Of a stretch of DNA of 58,438 nt, positions 44,222 to 53,940 are shown piece after piece; the stretch's first letter is position 1, and the number at the start of each line of letters is the position of its first letter. The stretch is taken from contig JAJQAJ010000038.1 in assembly GCA_021203865.1 (NCBI GenBank), forward strand, positions 1 to 58,438, read 5' to 3'. The notes below the pieces were generated by a model. It did not search any database. It saw only the letters and a list, made by a program, of their open reading frames with translations, and had not been told where the DNA came from. The translations under genes and the position numbers were made by a program. The stretch is from Clostridia bacterium (lineage in GTDB: Bacteria > Bacillota > Clostridia > Christensenellales > Borkfalkiaceae).

Positions 44222-44261
44222 ACTTTATCCATATATTATTATTTTGTCAAGTAAAATTACT
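44222..44261 (-). promoter_or_regulatory. Promoter and palindrome upstream of the XRE regulator
   Basis: Reading leftward, TTGACA (44250-44245) and TAAAGT (44227-44222) with a 17-base spacer. AGTAA-AA-TTACT (44250-44261) touches the -35 box and could be an autoregulatory operator. The rest of the 327-base gap 44178-44504 holds only the terminator at its right side. Confidence 0.6.
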
Positions 44262-44385
44262 GTTTCACAGAATAAAATTATTATTAGATTATTATAAAGC
44301 TCCAAGTCTAAACCATACGCAAATTTTACTCTGAGTCAACTTATGGGCCATTAGACACATGACGCTTATCCGACTTTTAGAAATT

Positions 44386-44429
44386 AAAAAACAGACGAAA
44401 ACTACGCACTCGTGCGCCCGATTCGTCTG
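44386..44429 (-). terminator. Intrinsic terminator of the lipoprotein gene
   Basis: CAGACGAA (44392-44399) and TTCGTCTG (44422-44429) form a perfect 8-bp stem; the minus strand continues with TTTTTTAATTT. Confidence 0.8.
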
Positions 44430-44504
44430 AAAAACACTTGTGAATTTTTTCGTTTTCGAAATGTCGTCGTATTGCTTTGTCGTGACGGCCGGAATTTCTC
44501 CGAT

Positions 44505-45419
44505 TCAGCCGGAGTAATACTCCCTCTGCTCCCTTTCCGTGAGCATGAGGCTTTCGTCATACTCATAAGCTATTTCATAGAGCGCGGCGTATTCGAGTGT
44601 TTCCGTGAACGGAAGTTCGTCCGTGGCGGTCATTCTATTCCGGCTCAGGTTAAAATTAACCTCGGTGAGATATCCGCCCTCGATAGTAAATCCCAGAGAC
44701 ACCTCTGCGAATCCCGAATAATCGCCAGAGTAGCCGCCTTCCGCCGTGAACGCGTAGGATGTGACGGCGGCGGATTTTTTTCCGGAAGTTTCGACGGATA
44801 TGTCCGTAACTATGTTATCCTCGTCGACGTCCAGATAGTTTATTAGAATGTCTTCAAGATAGCCGGTGTACATCTCGCGGAAGGTAAACTCTTTGAAACG
44901 TATGCCAAAAAAGTCAAGGTCCTCCGAAAGAAGTTCAGCCCCGGCAAGAGCCTCACTCACCGACATCACGGCCTCCTCGTCCATGTCGTCCGAATATGAG
45001 TACATGAACTGCGTGCCGACAGGCGACCCGGAAAATTCGGGGACGAAATAGAGTCTTTCCTCTTTGAATGACATCGTCTCATCCTCCGAATATCCGCCAT
45101 CGGCATCCCTTTCCGAGGTAAAACCGGACGTCTCATCTTTTGAAATCCGCACCGACGCGCCGCCTTCGGCGTCATAGGTGCGCGAAAGCTCATGGTACGC
45201 GCCATCCTCTTCCTCTACTTCATCGTCGAAAAACGAAAAGACCTCGCTTTCCGTCTTCCGGAGCGTGAAAGAGCCCTCATAATCGAGGGTTTTTTGTGCC
45301 GCGTCGGAAAGGTCCCTCGCGTTGTATTCGTCGCCTTTTGACGCGCATCCCGCGAAGATAAACGCGAAAATTGCGGCAGCGCACATCATGGGAGCTAAGA
45401 CTTTACACAGTTTTTTCAT
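44505..45419 (-). CDS. Predicted lipoprotein, function unknown
   Basis: A 304-residue exported protein. The N-terminus is a lipoprotein signal: two lysines, a hydrophobic stretch and the lipobox FIFAGC, with Cys at residue 25. The mature part is acidic and threonine/tyrosine-rich with alternating beta strands, similar in style to outer-surface lipid-binding lipoproteins, but no family can be named. Its start overlaps the end of the dehydratase-activase-related gene by 17 bases, which puts it in that operon. It ends at a good terminator. Confidence 0.82.
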   Translation of the reverse strand: MKKLCKVLAPMMCAAAIFAFIFAGCASKGDEYNARDLSDAAQKTLDYEGSFTLRKTESEVFSFFDDEVEEEDGAYHELSRTYDAEGGASVRISKDETSGFTSERDADGGYSEDETMSFKEERLYFVPEFSGSPVGTQFMYSYSDDMDEEAVMSVSEALAGAELLSEDLDFFGIRFKEFTFREMYTGYLEDILINYLDVDEDNIVTDISVETSGKKSAAVTSYAFTAEGGYSGDYSGFAEVSLGFTIEGGYLTEVNFNLSRNRMTATDELPFTETLEYAALYEIAYEYDESLMLTEREQREYYSG

Positions 45420-46701
45420 CTACTTTACCAAGATTGTCTCTCGCCGTGGCCAGCATGAGTTTTATCCTGTTCTCCTGGTTGACCTTCGTGGCGGAAGGGT
45501 CGTAGTCCACGGCCACTATGTTCTCGTTTTGGTAGAGGTTTTTGAGCGTCCTTATGGCACCCTTCCCCGCGATGTGGTTGGGAAGACATCCGAACGGCTG
45601 GGCACAGACAATGTTTTCGGTGCCGGTCTCAGCGAGCGCGGCCATTTCCGCGGGGATGAGCCAGCCTTCGCCCATTTTGACACCTTGGTTGAGAACCTTG
45701 TCGGCGCAGTGTCTCAGGTGCTCGAAATCATGTATTGGGTCGAATGTGCCGTCCTTTTTGTATTCCCTTATGATTTTCTTCTGCATGTGATGCGCGTACC
45801 AGTAAAGAAGCCGGTTGACGTTCCAGAACATCCCCTTGTGCCCGTAGAACGTCCCGTCGTTTATGTTGTTGACTATGCAGTAGAATATGTAGTCCATGAG
45901 CGCGGGAACGACGGGCTCGCAGTCCTCCGACAGAAGGAACTGTTCCAGGTGGTTGTTGCCGAGATACGCGTATTTGACGTATATCTCCCCCACAATCCCG
46001 ACTTTGACCTTCTTCACGTCCTTTCTTTCAACTTTGGCAAACTCCTTTATTATTTTCCTGTTTATCTTCGCGTATCTGAGATATCCGCCTTCGTTGAATC
46101 TCTCCACACAGAAGTTCACCATCTCGTCCCTCACTTTGTCCGCCGCGCCTTCGACGGTTTCATAGGGTTTGGTCTGGTTAAAGCACCACATTATGGAGTC
46201 GCCGTAGAATATGGCGAGAATCATTTTGAGCATGAGACCTAGTCCCATTTTGAATGAGCTCCCCTTTTCGAGACCGGAAAAATTCAAGGATATCACGGGG
46301 ACATTGGGAAACTCGGCTTTCAGGGCCTTGCGTATGAGGGGGATGTAATTGGAAGCGCGACATCCGCCGCCCGACTGGGTTATCATGACGGCCGTGTGGT
46401 CCAAATCGTATTTGCCGCTTTTCAAAGCGTCGATGTACTGTCCCACGACGCAAAGACACGGGAAACACGCGTCGTTGTGGACGTGCTTTAATCCCTCGTC
46501 TATGACCGCACGCGTGTCGTTTTTGAGAATCTCGACATGATACCCCTCATGCTGGAGGAGCTTTTCGAGTATCATGAAATGCCATGGCAGCATGTCCGGG
46601 ATGAGGATGGTGTACGTGTCCTTCATGCTCTCGTCCCACTGGGGGAACTCGTCGGTGTAATCGACGACGCGTTTGCTCTCGTCCGCAATTTTTTTGCTCA
46701 T
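45403..46701 (-). CDS. Acyl-CoA dehydratase activase-related protein, C-terminal part as a separate gene
   Basis: A 432-residue protein equivalent to the C-terminal third of the large (about 1400-residue) 2-hydroxyacyl-CoA dehydratase activase-related proteins of Clostridia. It has cysteine-bearing segments NDACFPCLCVVGQY and ITQSGGGCRASNY, and AQPFGCLPNHIAGKG, as in the dehydratase D-component family. AAAGGAGG lies seven bases before its ATG, which overlaps the preceding stop as ATGA, so the two products are made together. Likely an iron-sulfur protein; substrate unknown. Confidence 0.87.
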   Translation of the reverse strand: MSKKIADESKRVVDYTDEFPQWDESMKDTYTILIPDMLPWHFMILEKLLQHEGYHVEILKNDTRAVIDEGLKHVHNDACFPCLCVVGQYIDALKSGKYDLDHTAVMITQSGGGCRASNYIPLIRKALKAEFPNVPVISLNFSGLEKGSSFKMGLGLMLKMILAIFYGDSIMWCFNQTKPYETVEGAADKVRDEMVNFCVERFNEGGYLRYAKINRKIIKEFAKVERKDVKKVKVGIVGEIYVKYAYLGNNHLEQFLLSEDCEPVVPALMDYIFYCIVNNINDGTFYGHKGMFWNVNRLLYWYAHHMQKKIIREYKKDGTFDPIHDFEHLRHCADKVLNQGVKMGEGWLIPAEMAALAETGTENIVCAQPFGCLPNHIAGKGAIRTLKNLYQNENIVAVDYDPSATKVNQENRIKLMLATARDNLGKVDEKTV

Positions 46702-49631
46702 ACCGTCTCCTCCTTTGATTTCTGACTTTCCTCTATCGCCGCGAGCATTGAACGGAGCCTTATTTTGACGACGCCGAGATTGTTTATCTCGTCTATCTTT
46801 ATCTGTGTGTACAGTCTGCCCTGACGCTCCATGATGCGTCTTACCTCGTCGGTCGTCACGGCGTCAAGCCCGCATCCGAACGACACGAGATGAACAAGGT
46901 TGACGTTTTCATGTCTGCAAACAAAATCCGCGGCCCTGTAAAGTCTCGAATGATATGTCCACTGATTGAGGACGTTGACCTTTATAGTGTCGTATCCGCA
47001 CACGGAGTCCTCAGAGAGGACCGCCATGCCGAGGGACGTCAGAAGTTTGTTTATGCCGTGATTTATCTCCGGATCGAGATGGTAAGGTCTTCCCACGAGC
47101 ACGATGGTCTGCTTGCCCTGCTCTTCCGCCTTTTTCAAAATCTCTTCGGCCTTCGCCGCCTCGTCCCTGTGGTAGGCATCAAGTCTTTCAAACCCAACTT
47201 CGAGCGCGCGGAGTATCTCTTTTTTTCCAAGCCTGAATCTTTTGAGCGCGGCTTTGAGCCTTTCCGCAGTGTTCTCCCTCATGTTGAGGTCGAGGTACGG
47301 ATAAATGAAGTTGTCGGGCCCGAGTCTTTCGTTGTTCGCTTTCAGAAGTTCGGAATAATACGCCACCACGGGACAGTTGTAGTGGTTCACCGAACAATGT
47401 TCGTCCAGATTGTAACTCTCGCATGGCAGGAATATGAAGTCGACGTTTTTGTTGAGAAGACTCTCTATGTGTCCGTGCATGAGTTTGGCGGGATAGCACG
47501 CCGTGTCGGACGCCACCGTGTGCTGGCCCAGAAAGTAGAGTTCTCTCGATGACTTGTCGCTTAAAACGACCTCAAAGCCCAAAGTCTCGAAAAAGCCCGC
47601 CCAGAGTGGAAGCTGTTCGTACATCCCTAGCTGCAAAGGGAGCCCGACTCTTCCGCGCTTTCCCTTCGTGCCCTCAACGCTTTGAAGGAGCCTATTTTGC
47701 CTGTATGTGTAGATGTCGAGCTCGTCCGAGGCAGGTTTCATCCCCGCACCTCTTTCGCATTTATTGCCGGAGACGAACCTTCTTCCGTCTTTAAATTTCA
47801 GTATGTTGATGTTGCAGTTCGACGTGCAGCCATGGCAGTTGGTCGATGTCGAAGTGTACGAAAAATCATGGAGCTCCTCTTCCGATATGGTCGTCGACTC
47901 ACCCCTGATGTTCTCCCCGGCGTACAGCGCGGCGCCGTACGCGCCCATGAGACCTGCTATGCCGGGACGTATGACTTCCTTTCCCGTTTCAAGCTCAAAC
48001 GCACGTAGAACGGCGTCGTTCAGAAAAGTCCCGCCCTGCACGACTATGTTGTCACCGAGCTCGTCCGCGGACGCCGCGCGGATGACTTTGTACACGGCAT
48101 TTTTAACGATGGACGAAGAAAGACCCGCCGATATGTCTTCGACCGTCGCGCCCTCCTTCTGCGCCTGCTTCACCATGCTGTTCATGAACACGGTGCAGCG
48201 GGAACCGAGTTCGACGGGATGTTCGGCGTAGAGCCCCTCCTGCGAAAACTTGTCTATCTCCATGCCCATGGCTCTCGCGAAAGTCTGTATGAATGACCCG
48301 CATCCCGACGAGCACGCCTCATTGAGCATTATGGAGTCTATCGCGCCGTTTTTGATTTTGAAGCATTTTATGTCCTGGCCGCCTATGTCGATTATGAAAT
48401 CGACCTTCGGATTGAAGTGCGTCGCGGCCTTGAAGTGAGCCACGGTTTCGACTATCCCGAAGTCCGCCTTAATGGCCGATTTCATCATGTCTTCGCCGTA
48501 TCCCGTGACCGCACTGGCGGCTATCCTTATGCGGCCGCCGGAAAGGTCGTATATCTCCCTGAGTTTTTCTATTATTATGTCGAGGGGCTGGCCGTTGTTG
48601 GTCTGGTAGTGAGAATACAGAATCCTGCTGTCCGGGGTTATGAGTATGAGCTTCGTCGTCGTGGAACCTGAATCAATCCCAAGATACGCGTCACCCGAAT
48701 AGGTGTCTATGTCACAGAATTTGAGGTCTGTGGCCCTGTGGCGGGCGACGAACTCCGTATACTCCTCTTTACTTTTGAAAAGCGGCTGCCCGGTTATTAT
48801 CTCATCGCTGGTCTTGACGTCCTCTATGTGGGCAATTATTTCGTCTATCGTCTCAGCTTTCACGCCGACGCTGTGAAGCGCGGCGCCTATCGCCATGAAT
48901 GAAGGGGCGTCGTCCGGGAATACCGCGTGCTCTTCGTCAAGGCCGAGTGTCGTCGTGAACGCCTTCCTTAAACCGTGTAGAAAATAGAGAGGGCCCCCGA
49001 GAAAGAGAACTTTCCCCTTGATGCGCCTCCCCTGCGCGAGGCCCGAAACCGTCTGGTCGACCACCGCCTGAAAAATCGAGGCCGAAATGTCCTCCTTCTT
49101 CGCCCCCTGGTTGAGAAGCGGCTGTATGTCGGATTTGGCGAACACACCGCATCGGGAAGCTATGGGATAAACCTTCTCAGCTTTGAGGGCGAGTTCGTCC
49201 ATCTCGGTGACCGAGATATTCAAAAGCGTGGCCATCTGGTCTATGAACGCGCCCGTGCCGCCCGCGCAGCTGCCGTTCATTCTCTGTTCGGTGCCGCCGG
49301 TGATGAAAATAATCTTCGCATCCTCACCGCCGAGCTCCACGGCGACATCAGCGTCGGGATAATACTTCTTTATGGCCGTGAAAGCGGCCTGGACTTCCTG
49401 CACAAAGTTTATGCCGCTTCTTTGGGAGAGCCCGAGGCCCGCGCTGCCGGTGATGGAAGCGCGATATGAGCCGCCGAATTCTTCGCGAACGCGTCTTAAT
49501 TCATCCAAAACGGTCTCTTTGACGCGCGCGTAATGCCTGACATACGATTTATACAGAATGTTGTCGTCTTCGTCTATGACCGAAACCTTCACGGTCGTGG
49601 ACCCGACGTCGATTCCTAAAAGTTTGGACAT
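46698..49631 (-). CDS. 2-hydroxyacyl-CoA dehydratase activase (two BadF/BcrA ATPase domains)
   Basis: A 977-residue protein with two ASKHA ATPase modules, LLGIDVGSTTVKVSVI at the start and YLGIDSGSTTTKLILI near residue 317. Cluster cysteines are in GSCAGGTGAFIDQMA and in EACSSGCGSFIQTFA. A HGCTSNCNINIL segment near residue 610 leads into a DUF2229-type region. Such activases use ATP to push an electron into a dehydratase that ferments hydroxy acids, though this fused subfamily's partner is unknown. It continues functionally into the 432-residue gene. Confidence 0.9.
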   Translation of the reverse strand: MSKLLGIDVGSTTVKVSVIDEDDNILYKSYVRHYARVKETVLDELRRVREEFGGSYRASITGSAGLGLSQRSGINFVQEVQAAFTAIKKYYPDADVAVELGGEDAKIIFITGGTEQRMNGSCAGGTGAFIDQMATLLNISVTEMDELALKAEKVYPIASRCGVFAKSDIQPLLNQGAKKEDISASIFQAVVDQTVSGLAQGRRIKGKVLFLGGPLYFLHGLRKAFTTTLGLDEEHAVFPDDAPSFMAIGAALHSVGVKAETIDEIIAHIEDVKTSDEIITGQPLFKSKEEYTEFVARHRATDLKFCDIDTYSGDAYLGIDSGSTTTKLILITPDSRILYSHYQTNNGQPLDIIIEKLREIYDLSGGRIRIAASAVTGYGEDMMKSAIKADFGIVETVAHFKAATHFNPKVDFIIDIGGQDIKCFKIKNGAIDSIMLNEACSSGCGSFIQTFARAMGMEIDKFSQEGLYAEHPVELGSRCTVFMNSMVKQAQKEGATVEDISAGLSSSIVKNAVYKVIRAASADELGDNIVVQGGTFLNDAVLRAFELETGKEVIRPGIAGLMGAYGAALYAGENIRGESTTISEEELHDFSYTSTSTNCHGCTSNCNINILKFKDGRRFVSGNKCERGAGMKPASDELDIYTYRQNRLLQSVEGTKGKRGRVGLPLQLGMYEQLPLWAGFFETLGFEVVLSDKSSRELYFLGQHTVASDTACYPAKLMHGHIESLLNKNVDFIFLPCESYNLDEHCSVNHYNCPVVAYYSELLKANNERLGPDNFIYPYLDLNMRENTAERLKAALKRFRLGKKEILRALEVGFERLDAYHRDEAAKAEEILKKAEEQGKQTIVLVGRPYHLDPEINHGINKLLTSLGMAVLSEDSVCGYDTIKVNVLNQWTYHSRLYRAADFVCRHENVNLVHLVSFGCGLDAVTTDEVRRIMERQGRLYTQIKIDEINNLGVVKIRLRSMLAAIEESQKSKEETV

Positions 49632-49700
49632 AAAATGCCTTTCCGTCTCAATTTTTTGGGTTTATTCTTTGAAAAACAGAGTGGGAGTCGCGACGTGTTT

Positions 49701-51308
49701 TCAGATTTTGACAGTCTCGAACTTCACATTGTACGTGCCGTCTGTGCCGTCCTCTTTTATCCCCGGTCCGTAGTTTATGCCAACGAAGAGAATCTCACCC
49801 TTATAGAAAATTCTGTCGAAGTATCCGGCGTACTGCCTGTCCTCTATCTTTTCAATCGCCTCCTCGGCCGTCTTGTTGTATTTGAGTTCGACTATCATCG
49901 GAACGTTCTTCCATACTTCGTACGGCGTGAATATGAGGTAGGCGTATCCTTTCTTTGCCTGGACCTCGGTCTCCGTCCGGTATTCGCTCAGAGCGGAGAC
50001 GAAAGCGAACCTCAAAACATCCGCGAGCGTACTTTCATCGTTGAAGTTTCTTGTGGCGGCGTGTTCGCCGTGGAATTTGGCGATGAGCGTCGCAAGTTTC
50101 TCTCCGTTCTTTTTGAGGGTCGCGTCAAGGATTTCCGAGGAAAGTTTCAGAAGTTCGCAAAGGGGGTCGTCGCCCATGCCGCTTATGACCTCTAAAAATT
50201 CTCTCCTAACCTCCAGATTGGGGATGCACACCGTACCGTCGACGAGGTCATACGCGAGATACCCGAGATTAACGAGCTGCCCGATGACCTCTTTGAGATA
50301 TTTTTGGTCTTCGTCGTCTACGGAAAATAGTTCACCGTGAACTTGGTATATGCCGCCGGCGAGCATCTCAAAAATCACGTCGTGAAGGCCGTCTTTGTTG
50401 AGTTTTATGTACTGTTTGAGGTCTCTTAGTGATTCGGTCCTCGGCCAGTAACTCGCGAGCTGGTTGTTGACAATGGCGGAGACCACGGAATTCGCGTTGT
50501 ACATATGGAGTCTTTCGCCCGGTTTCTTCTCGAAGATGTAGCCGTCGTACCAGTCCTTGATACTGTCGTACGGGAATCCTCTCTCGTCGCAGAGCGCTTT
50601 CACCTCGTCGTCCGTGAATCCAAAGAAGCTTTTTACAGGCCCGGGAATTTCCATCGAATACTCCTGGAACATGTTGAGTGAAGAGTTGGTGCAGAATTTC
50701 TTTATGGGAAGAATTCCGGTCATGTATGCGAGTTCAACGTAGTCCTTGTCTTTCAATAGATCCATAAGAAACTCGACATATTTGCCGTGACCATCCGTGT
50801 CGCTTTTCCTCACTCTGAAAGGGCTGTCCCATTCGTCTATGATGAACACGAAGCCGGACTCCGTTTCCGAGTAGATGTCATTCAACATGGCGAAAACATC
50901 ACCCTTATCTTCGTAATTCACCTCGGGATATGCATTCCTTAGATCGTGTATGAGACGTTTGGTAAACGTCGAAAGTCCCGTTTTAACATCTACGTCGCTT
51001 TTTATCAGGTCAGTCATCTTGACGGATATAACATCATATTTGTTGATATGAGTCTCATAATCATCAGTTTTGGAAACCGCCAGTCCATCAAACTGGGAAT
51101 GCGAATCGCATGTGCGGCAGTAGTATGCTCTCAGCATTTCTGCGGCCGTGGATTTGCCGAACCTTCTCGGACGCGTCACGCAAATATATTTTAACTTTGT
51201 CGACACAACATCGTTTGTATATCCGATAAGGCCGGTCTTGTCGACATATATCGGTGAATCCAGCGATTCTAGGAACGATTTATTTCCCTTGTTCAGATAA
51301 TTGCTCAT
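49701..51308 (-). CDS. AAA-ATPase-like protein with PD-(D/E)XK nuclease domain
   Basis: A 535-residue protein of the abundant AAA-ATPase-like plus PDDEXK_9 (DUF1703) family of Clostridia and Bacteroidota. The first domain has Walker A TRPRRFGKSTAAEML near residue 48 and Walker B FVFIIDEWDSPF near residue 155. The C-terminal nuclease shows IVELKYNKTAEEAIEKI with the ELK motif and QYAGYF. Biological role unknown; copies often differ between strains, as mobile or defence-linked genes do. It lies upstream of the activase with a 69-base gap. Confidence 0.88.
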   Translation of the reverse strand: MSNYLNKGNKSFLESLDSPIYVDKTGLIGYTNDVVSTKLKYICVTRPRRFGKSTAAEMLRAYYCRTCDSHSQFDGLAVSKTDDYETHINKYDVISVKMTDLIKSDVDVKTGLSTFTKRLIHDLRNAYPEVNYEDKGDVFAMLNDIYSETESGFVFIIDEWDSPFRVRKSDTDGHGKYVEFLMDLLKDKDYVELAYMTGILPIKKFCTNSSLNMFQEYSMEIPGPVKSFFGFTDDEVKALCDERGFPYDSIKDWYDGYIFEKKPGERLHMYNANSVVSAIVNNQLASYWPRTESLRDLKQYIKLNKDGLHDVIFEMLAGGIYQVHGELFSVDDEDQKYLKEVIGQLVNLGYLAYDLVDGTVCIPNLEVRREFLEVISGMGDDPLCELLKLSSEILDATLKKNGEKLATLIAKFHGEHAATRNFNDESTLADVLRFAFVSALSEYRTETEVQAKKGYAYLIFTPYEVWKNVPMIVELKYNKTAEEAIEKIEDRQYAGYFDRIFYKGEILFVGINYGPGIKEDGTDGTYNVKFETVKI

Positions 51309-51445
51309 GGTGATTTACTCTTTTCCCTGATTTAAGTTTAACATAAACTACCGAGGCCGTGCAATTAAAACGTCTTGCGCCGCGGGATCGCAAAATTGAA
51401 AACTGCGTGTAAATTAACCTCCCGCGCGGCGGAAGCGCCTACGGA

Positions 51446-52582
51446 TTATTTGCGGGTGTATTTTTTAAGTTCCGGAGTTTTCAGCATTCTCTTCGCCTCA
51501 GCGTACCCGTGCTCCGCCGACTGACTAAACCAGTAGTGCGCGTGCTTGTAGTCAGCCTCTCTCGTAAGCCCGTAGTAGCATATCTCACCCAGAAAGAAGG
51601 TTATCATCGAAAAATCCGTCTCTGTCTCTTCGTCGGGTTCGGGGTAAAACGCTCCAAATTCGGCATACGCCCTAGAAAGCCATTCCTCGGCGGCGACATA
51701 GTCTTTGTCCACGCCTTCCCCGCACATGTAGCACATTCCGACATACAGCATGCCGTGCACGTCCCCGGCATCCGCGGAGCGCTTGTACCAGATAAACATC
51801 TCTTCCGGATTAGGTCTAGGCCCATCGCCCGTGTACACTTCCGCTAGCATGTTCATGGACTCGGTGTCGCCGAGATCCGCCGCTTCCTTATACAGGCGTA
51901 TGGCCTCGTCCACGTCCGCCTCCACAAATTCTCCGTCCAAATACAAAAACGCGAGAAACCTCATGGCGTCGGAGTTTCCCATTGAAACGGCCTCTCTGAT
52001 GAGAGCCAAACCCTTCTCAATATCGAACGGAACTCCCCTCCCGCCGAAATACGAAAGCCCTAGCAGGTTGACGGCGTCGCTCTCACCATTGTCGGCCGAA
52101 AGTTTCAGAAGTCTAGCCGCCTCGCCGTAATTTATTTCAACACCCCAGCCGTAAAAATACATGGTGCCAAGTTCAAACTCCGCCTTGGGGTCGTCTATCT
52201 CCACGGCTTTTTTGTACCACTCCAAAGCCCTGGTGTAATCGCGCTTCACGCCGAGTCCGGATTTGTAGCAAAGCCCCACTTCTCTGTACGCGGCCTCGCA
52301 GCCCTGTTCGGCAGCCGCGAGAAACAGTTTGAACCCCTCGGCGTAATCCTCCGGAACTCCTTCACCATGAACGTACATCTCCGCGACATAGTATTGGGCT
52401 TCCGGAAAATTCTGCGCGGCAGATTTTTTAATCCACCTAAGTCCCTCTTCCAGATCCTTTTCAACTACGACTCCGACGGTGTAGCAGCCTCCGACATAAA
52501 GCTGCGCCGCGGGGTCGCCCGCCTCCGCGAGGGCTTTCTGTTCAAGAAAAAAATCCAGCTTGTCATCATCTTCATTCGGCAT
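51446..52582 (-). CDS. Sel1-repeat protein
   Basis: A 378-residue cytoplasmic protein built of about ten Sel1-like repeats of 36 residues, with the pattern A-x(2)-G-x(4)-LG-x(2)-Y-x(3)-GV-x-D-x(2)-KA-x(2)-W-x(2)-AA. Clear units include AQLYVGGCYTVGVVVEKD, AAYREVGLCYKSGLGVKRD and AVNLLGLSYFGGRGVPFD. Such solenoids bind other proteins. The ATG at 52582 leads into MPNEDDDK; no signal peptide is seen. A decayed paralogue lies directly upstream. Confidence 0.88.
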   Translation of the reverse strand: MPNEDDDKLDFFLEQKALAEAGDPAAQLYVGGCYTVGVVVEKDLEEGLRWIKKSAAQNFPEAQYYVAEMYVHGEGVPEDYAEGFKLFLAAAEQGCEAAYREVGLCYKSGLGVKRDYTRALEWYKKAVEIDDPKAEFELGTMYFYGWGVEINYGEAARLLKLSADNGESDAVNLLGLSYFGGRGVPFDIEKGLALIREAVSMGNSDAMRFLAFLYLDGEFVEADVDEAIRLYKEAADLGDTESMNMLAEVYTGDGPRPNPEEMFIWYKRSADAGDVHGMLYVGMCYMCGEGVDKDYVAAEEWLSRAYAEFGAFYPEPDEETETDFSMITFFLGEICYYGLTREADYKHAHYWFSQSAEHGYAEAKRMLKTPELKKYTRK

Positions 52583-52621
52583 ACGCACTCTTCCCAAATT
52601 GTTTTGTCACTCACCAAAGTC

Positions 52622-53749
52622 TCATCTGAAATTTTTGAAGCAGGCGTCCATGAGCGCCTTCTTTGCTTTTTTTTCTCCCAATTCGGCGGCAAACTTGAAC
52701 CGGTTGTAGGCCTCTTCGAGATCCGACTCGGCGGTCAGTCCGTCCTGGCATATTACGCCTAGATAGTAGTTGACCAAACCCAGCATTTCATCCTCATCGG
52801 CGCCGGAGCGTAGGCTGTCATCGGCGGAGAGAAGATATTCCTCGGCCATGTCATAATCCTCTTTTGTGCCCATCCCGCAAAGATAGGCAAATCCCGCAGA
52901 GTACATGCCCGCACGTCTCCGGCGTCAGCGGAACGTTTGCTCCATTTGAACTATTTCTTCTCGTCAACGGCGATGCCGACGTCGGCGCCCGCTATGTAGA
53001 GATAGCGAGTCTGTTCATCGCGTAAACGTCGCCCGCGTTGGCCGCCCTCGTAAAATATCTTATGCCTTTCTGAACGTCCCTGGGAATCTCCTCCCCGGAC
53101 ATGTACATTTCCGCCAAAAACACCATCGCCCTTCTCGAACCTTTTGACACCGCCTTATTGAGAAGCACCGTCGCCCTTTTAATGTCCTTTGGTCTTACCT
53201 TCCTTCGATATACACAAGCGCGAGATCAGACATGGAAGTGGGATCCCCCATGACAACGGCCTTTTCGAGATAATCAGCCCCTTTTTCAAGGTCGATTTCA
53301 ACATCCTGTCCCAAATAATACATCTGTCCGAGTTCGCCTGACGCGAGAGCGCTCCCACTGTCCGCCGCTTTTTCATACACCTCCACCGCTTTTTCCAGGT
53401 TTTTTTCAACGCCTGTGCCGCCACGATAACAATCGCCGACGCACATGTATCCATCCGCATAGCCCTGTTCGGCAGCCATTGAAAAATATTTGAACGCCTT
53501 GTCATTGTCGGGAGCGACACCGTAATCGCCAAGATACAAAGCTCCCAATAGAAACTGCGCTTCGACGTTGCCGCCGTCGGCGGCCCTGCCGTACCATTCG
53601 ACGGCCTTTTCCATATCCTGCTCTATGCCGGCCTCATGATTTCCTATAAGATAAAGATTTCCGACAAATCTCTGCGCGTCAGTGTCACCTTCGTTCGCGA
53701 GACGCATGTTCATTTGGATTTCATCCTCGGTGACGATTTCTTCACCCAT
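52622..53749 (-). pseudogene. Decayed Sel1-repeat paralogue
   Basis: The frame begins at the ATG at 53749 (MGEEIVTEDEIQMN) and reads Sel1 repeats until a frameshift near 53195. Repeats continue in the next frame (VRPKDIKRATVLLNKAV) to a second shift near 53010, then in a third frame (YIAGADVGIAVDEKK) to an in-frame TAG at 52951-52953, and after a further shift near 52907 in the frame that ends at 52622 (SAGFAYLCGMGTKED). At least four lesions make it a pseudogene. It is the same family and orientation as the intact gene at 51446 and probably a tandem duplicate. Confidence 0.85.
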
Positions 53750-53876
53750 ACATTTTCATCTTCCGCTGTGTTTTTGAGGCGCGTCTTACGCACATCAAGA
53801 CTCGCATAAAATTATAACTCACGCGACGAAAAAAAACAACACCATAACCCCCTTCATGCCCCGGCCAACCAATTAC

Positions 53877-53906
53877 TTGACACCGGCCCCTCGGCAAAAT
53901 TAAAAT
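53877..53906 (+). promoter_or_regulatory. Promoter of glyS
   Basis: TTGACA (53877-53882) and TAAAAT (53901-53906) with an 18-base spacer. The leader is only about 28 bases, too short for a T-box. Confidence 0.75.
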
Positions 53907-53940
53907 GTCTTATGTAATCAACACATTTCAAGGAGATATT

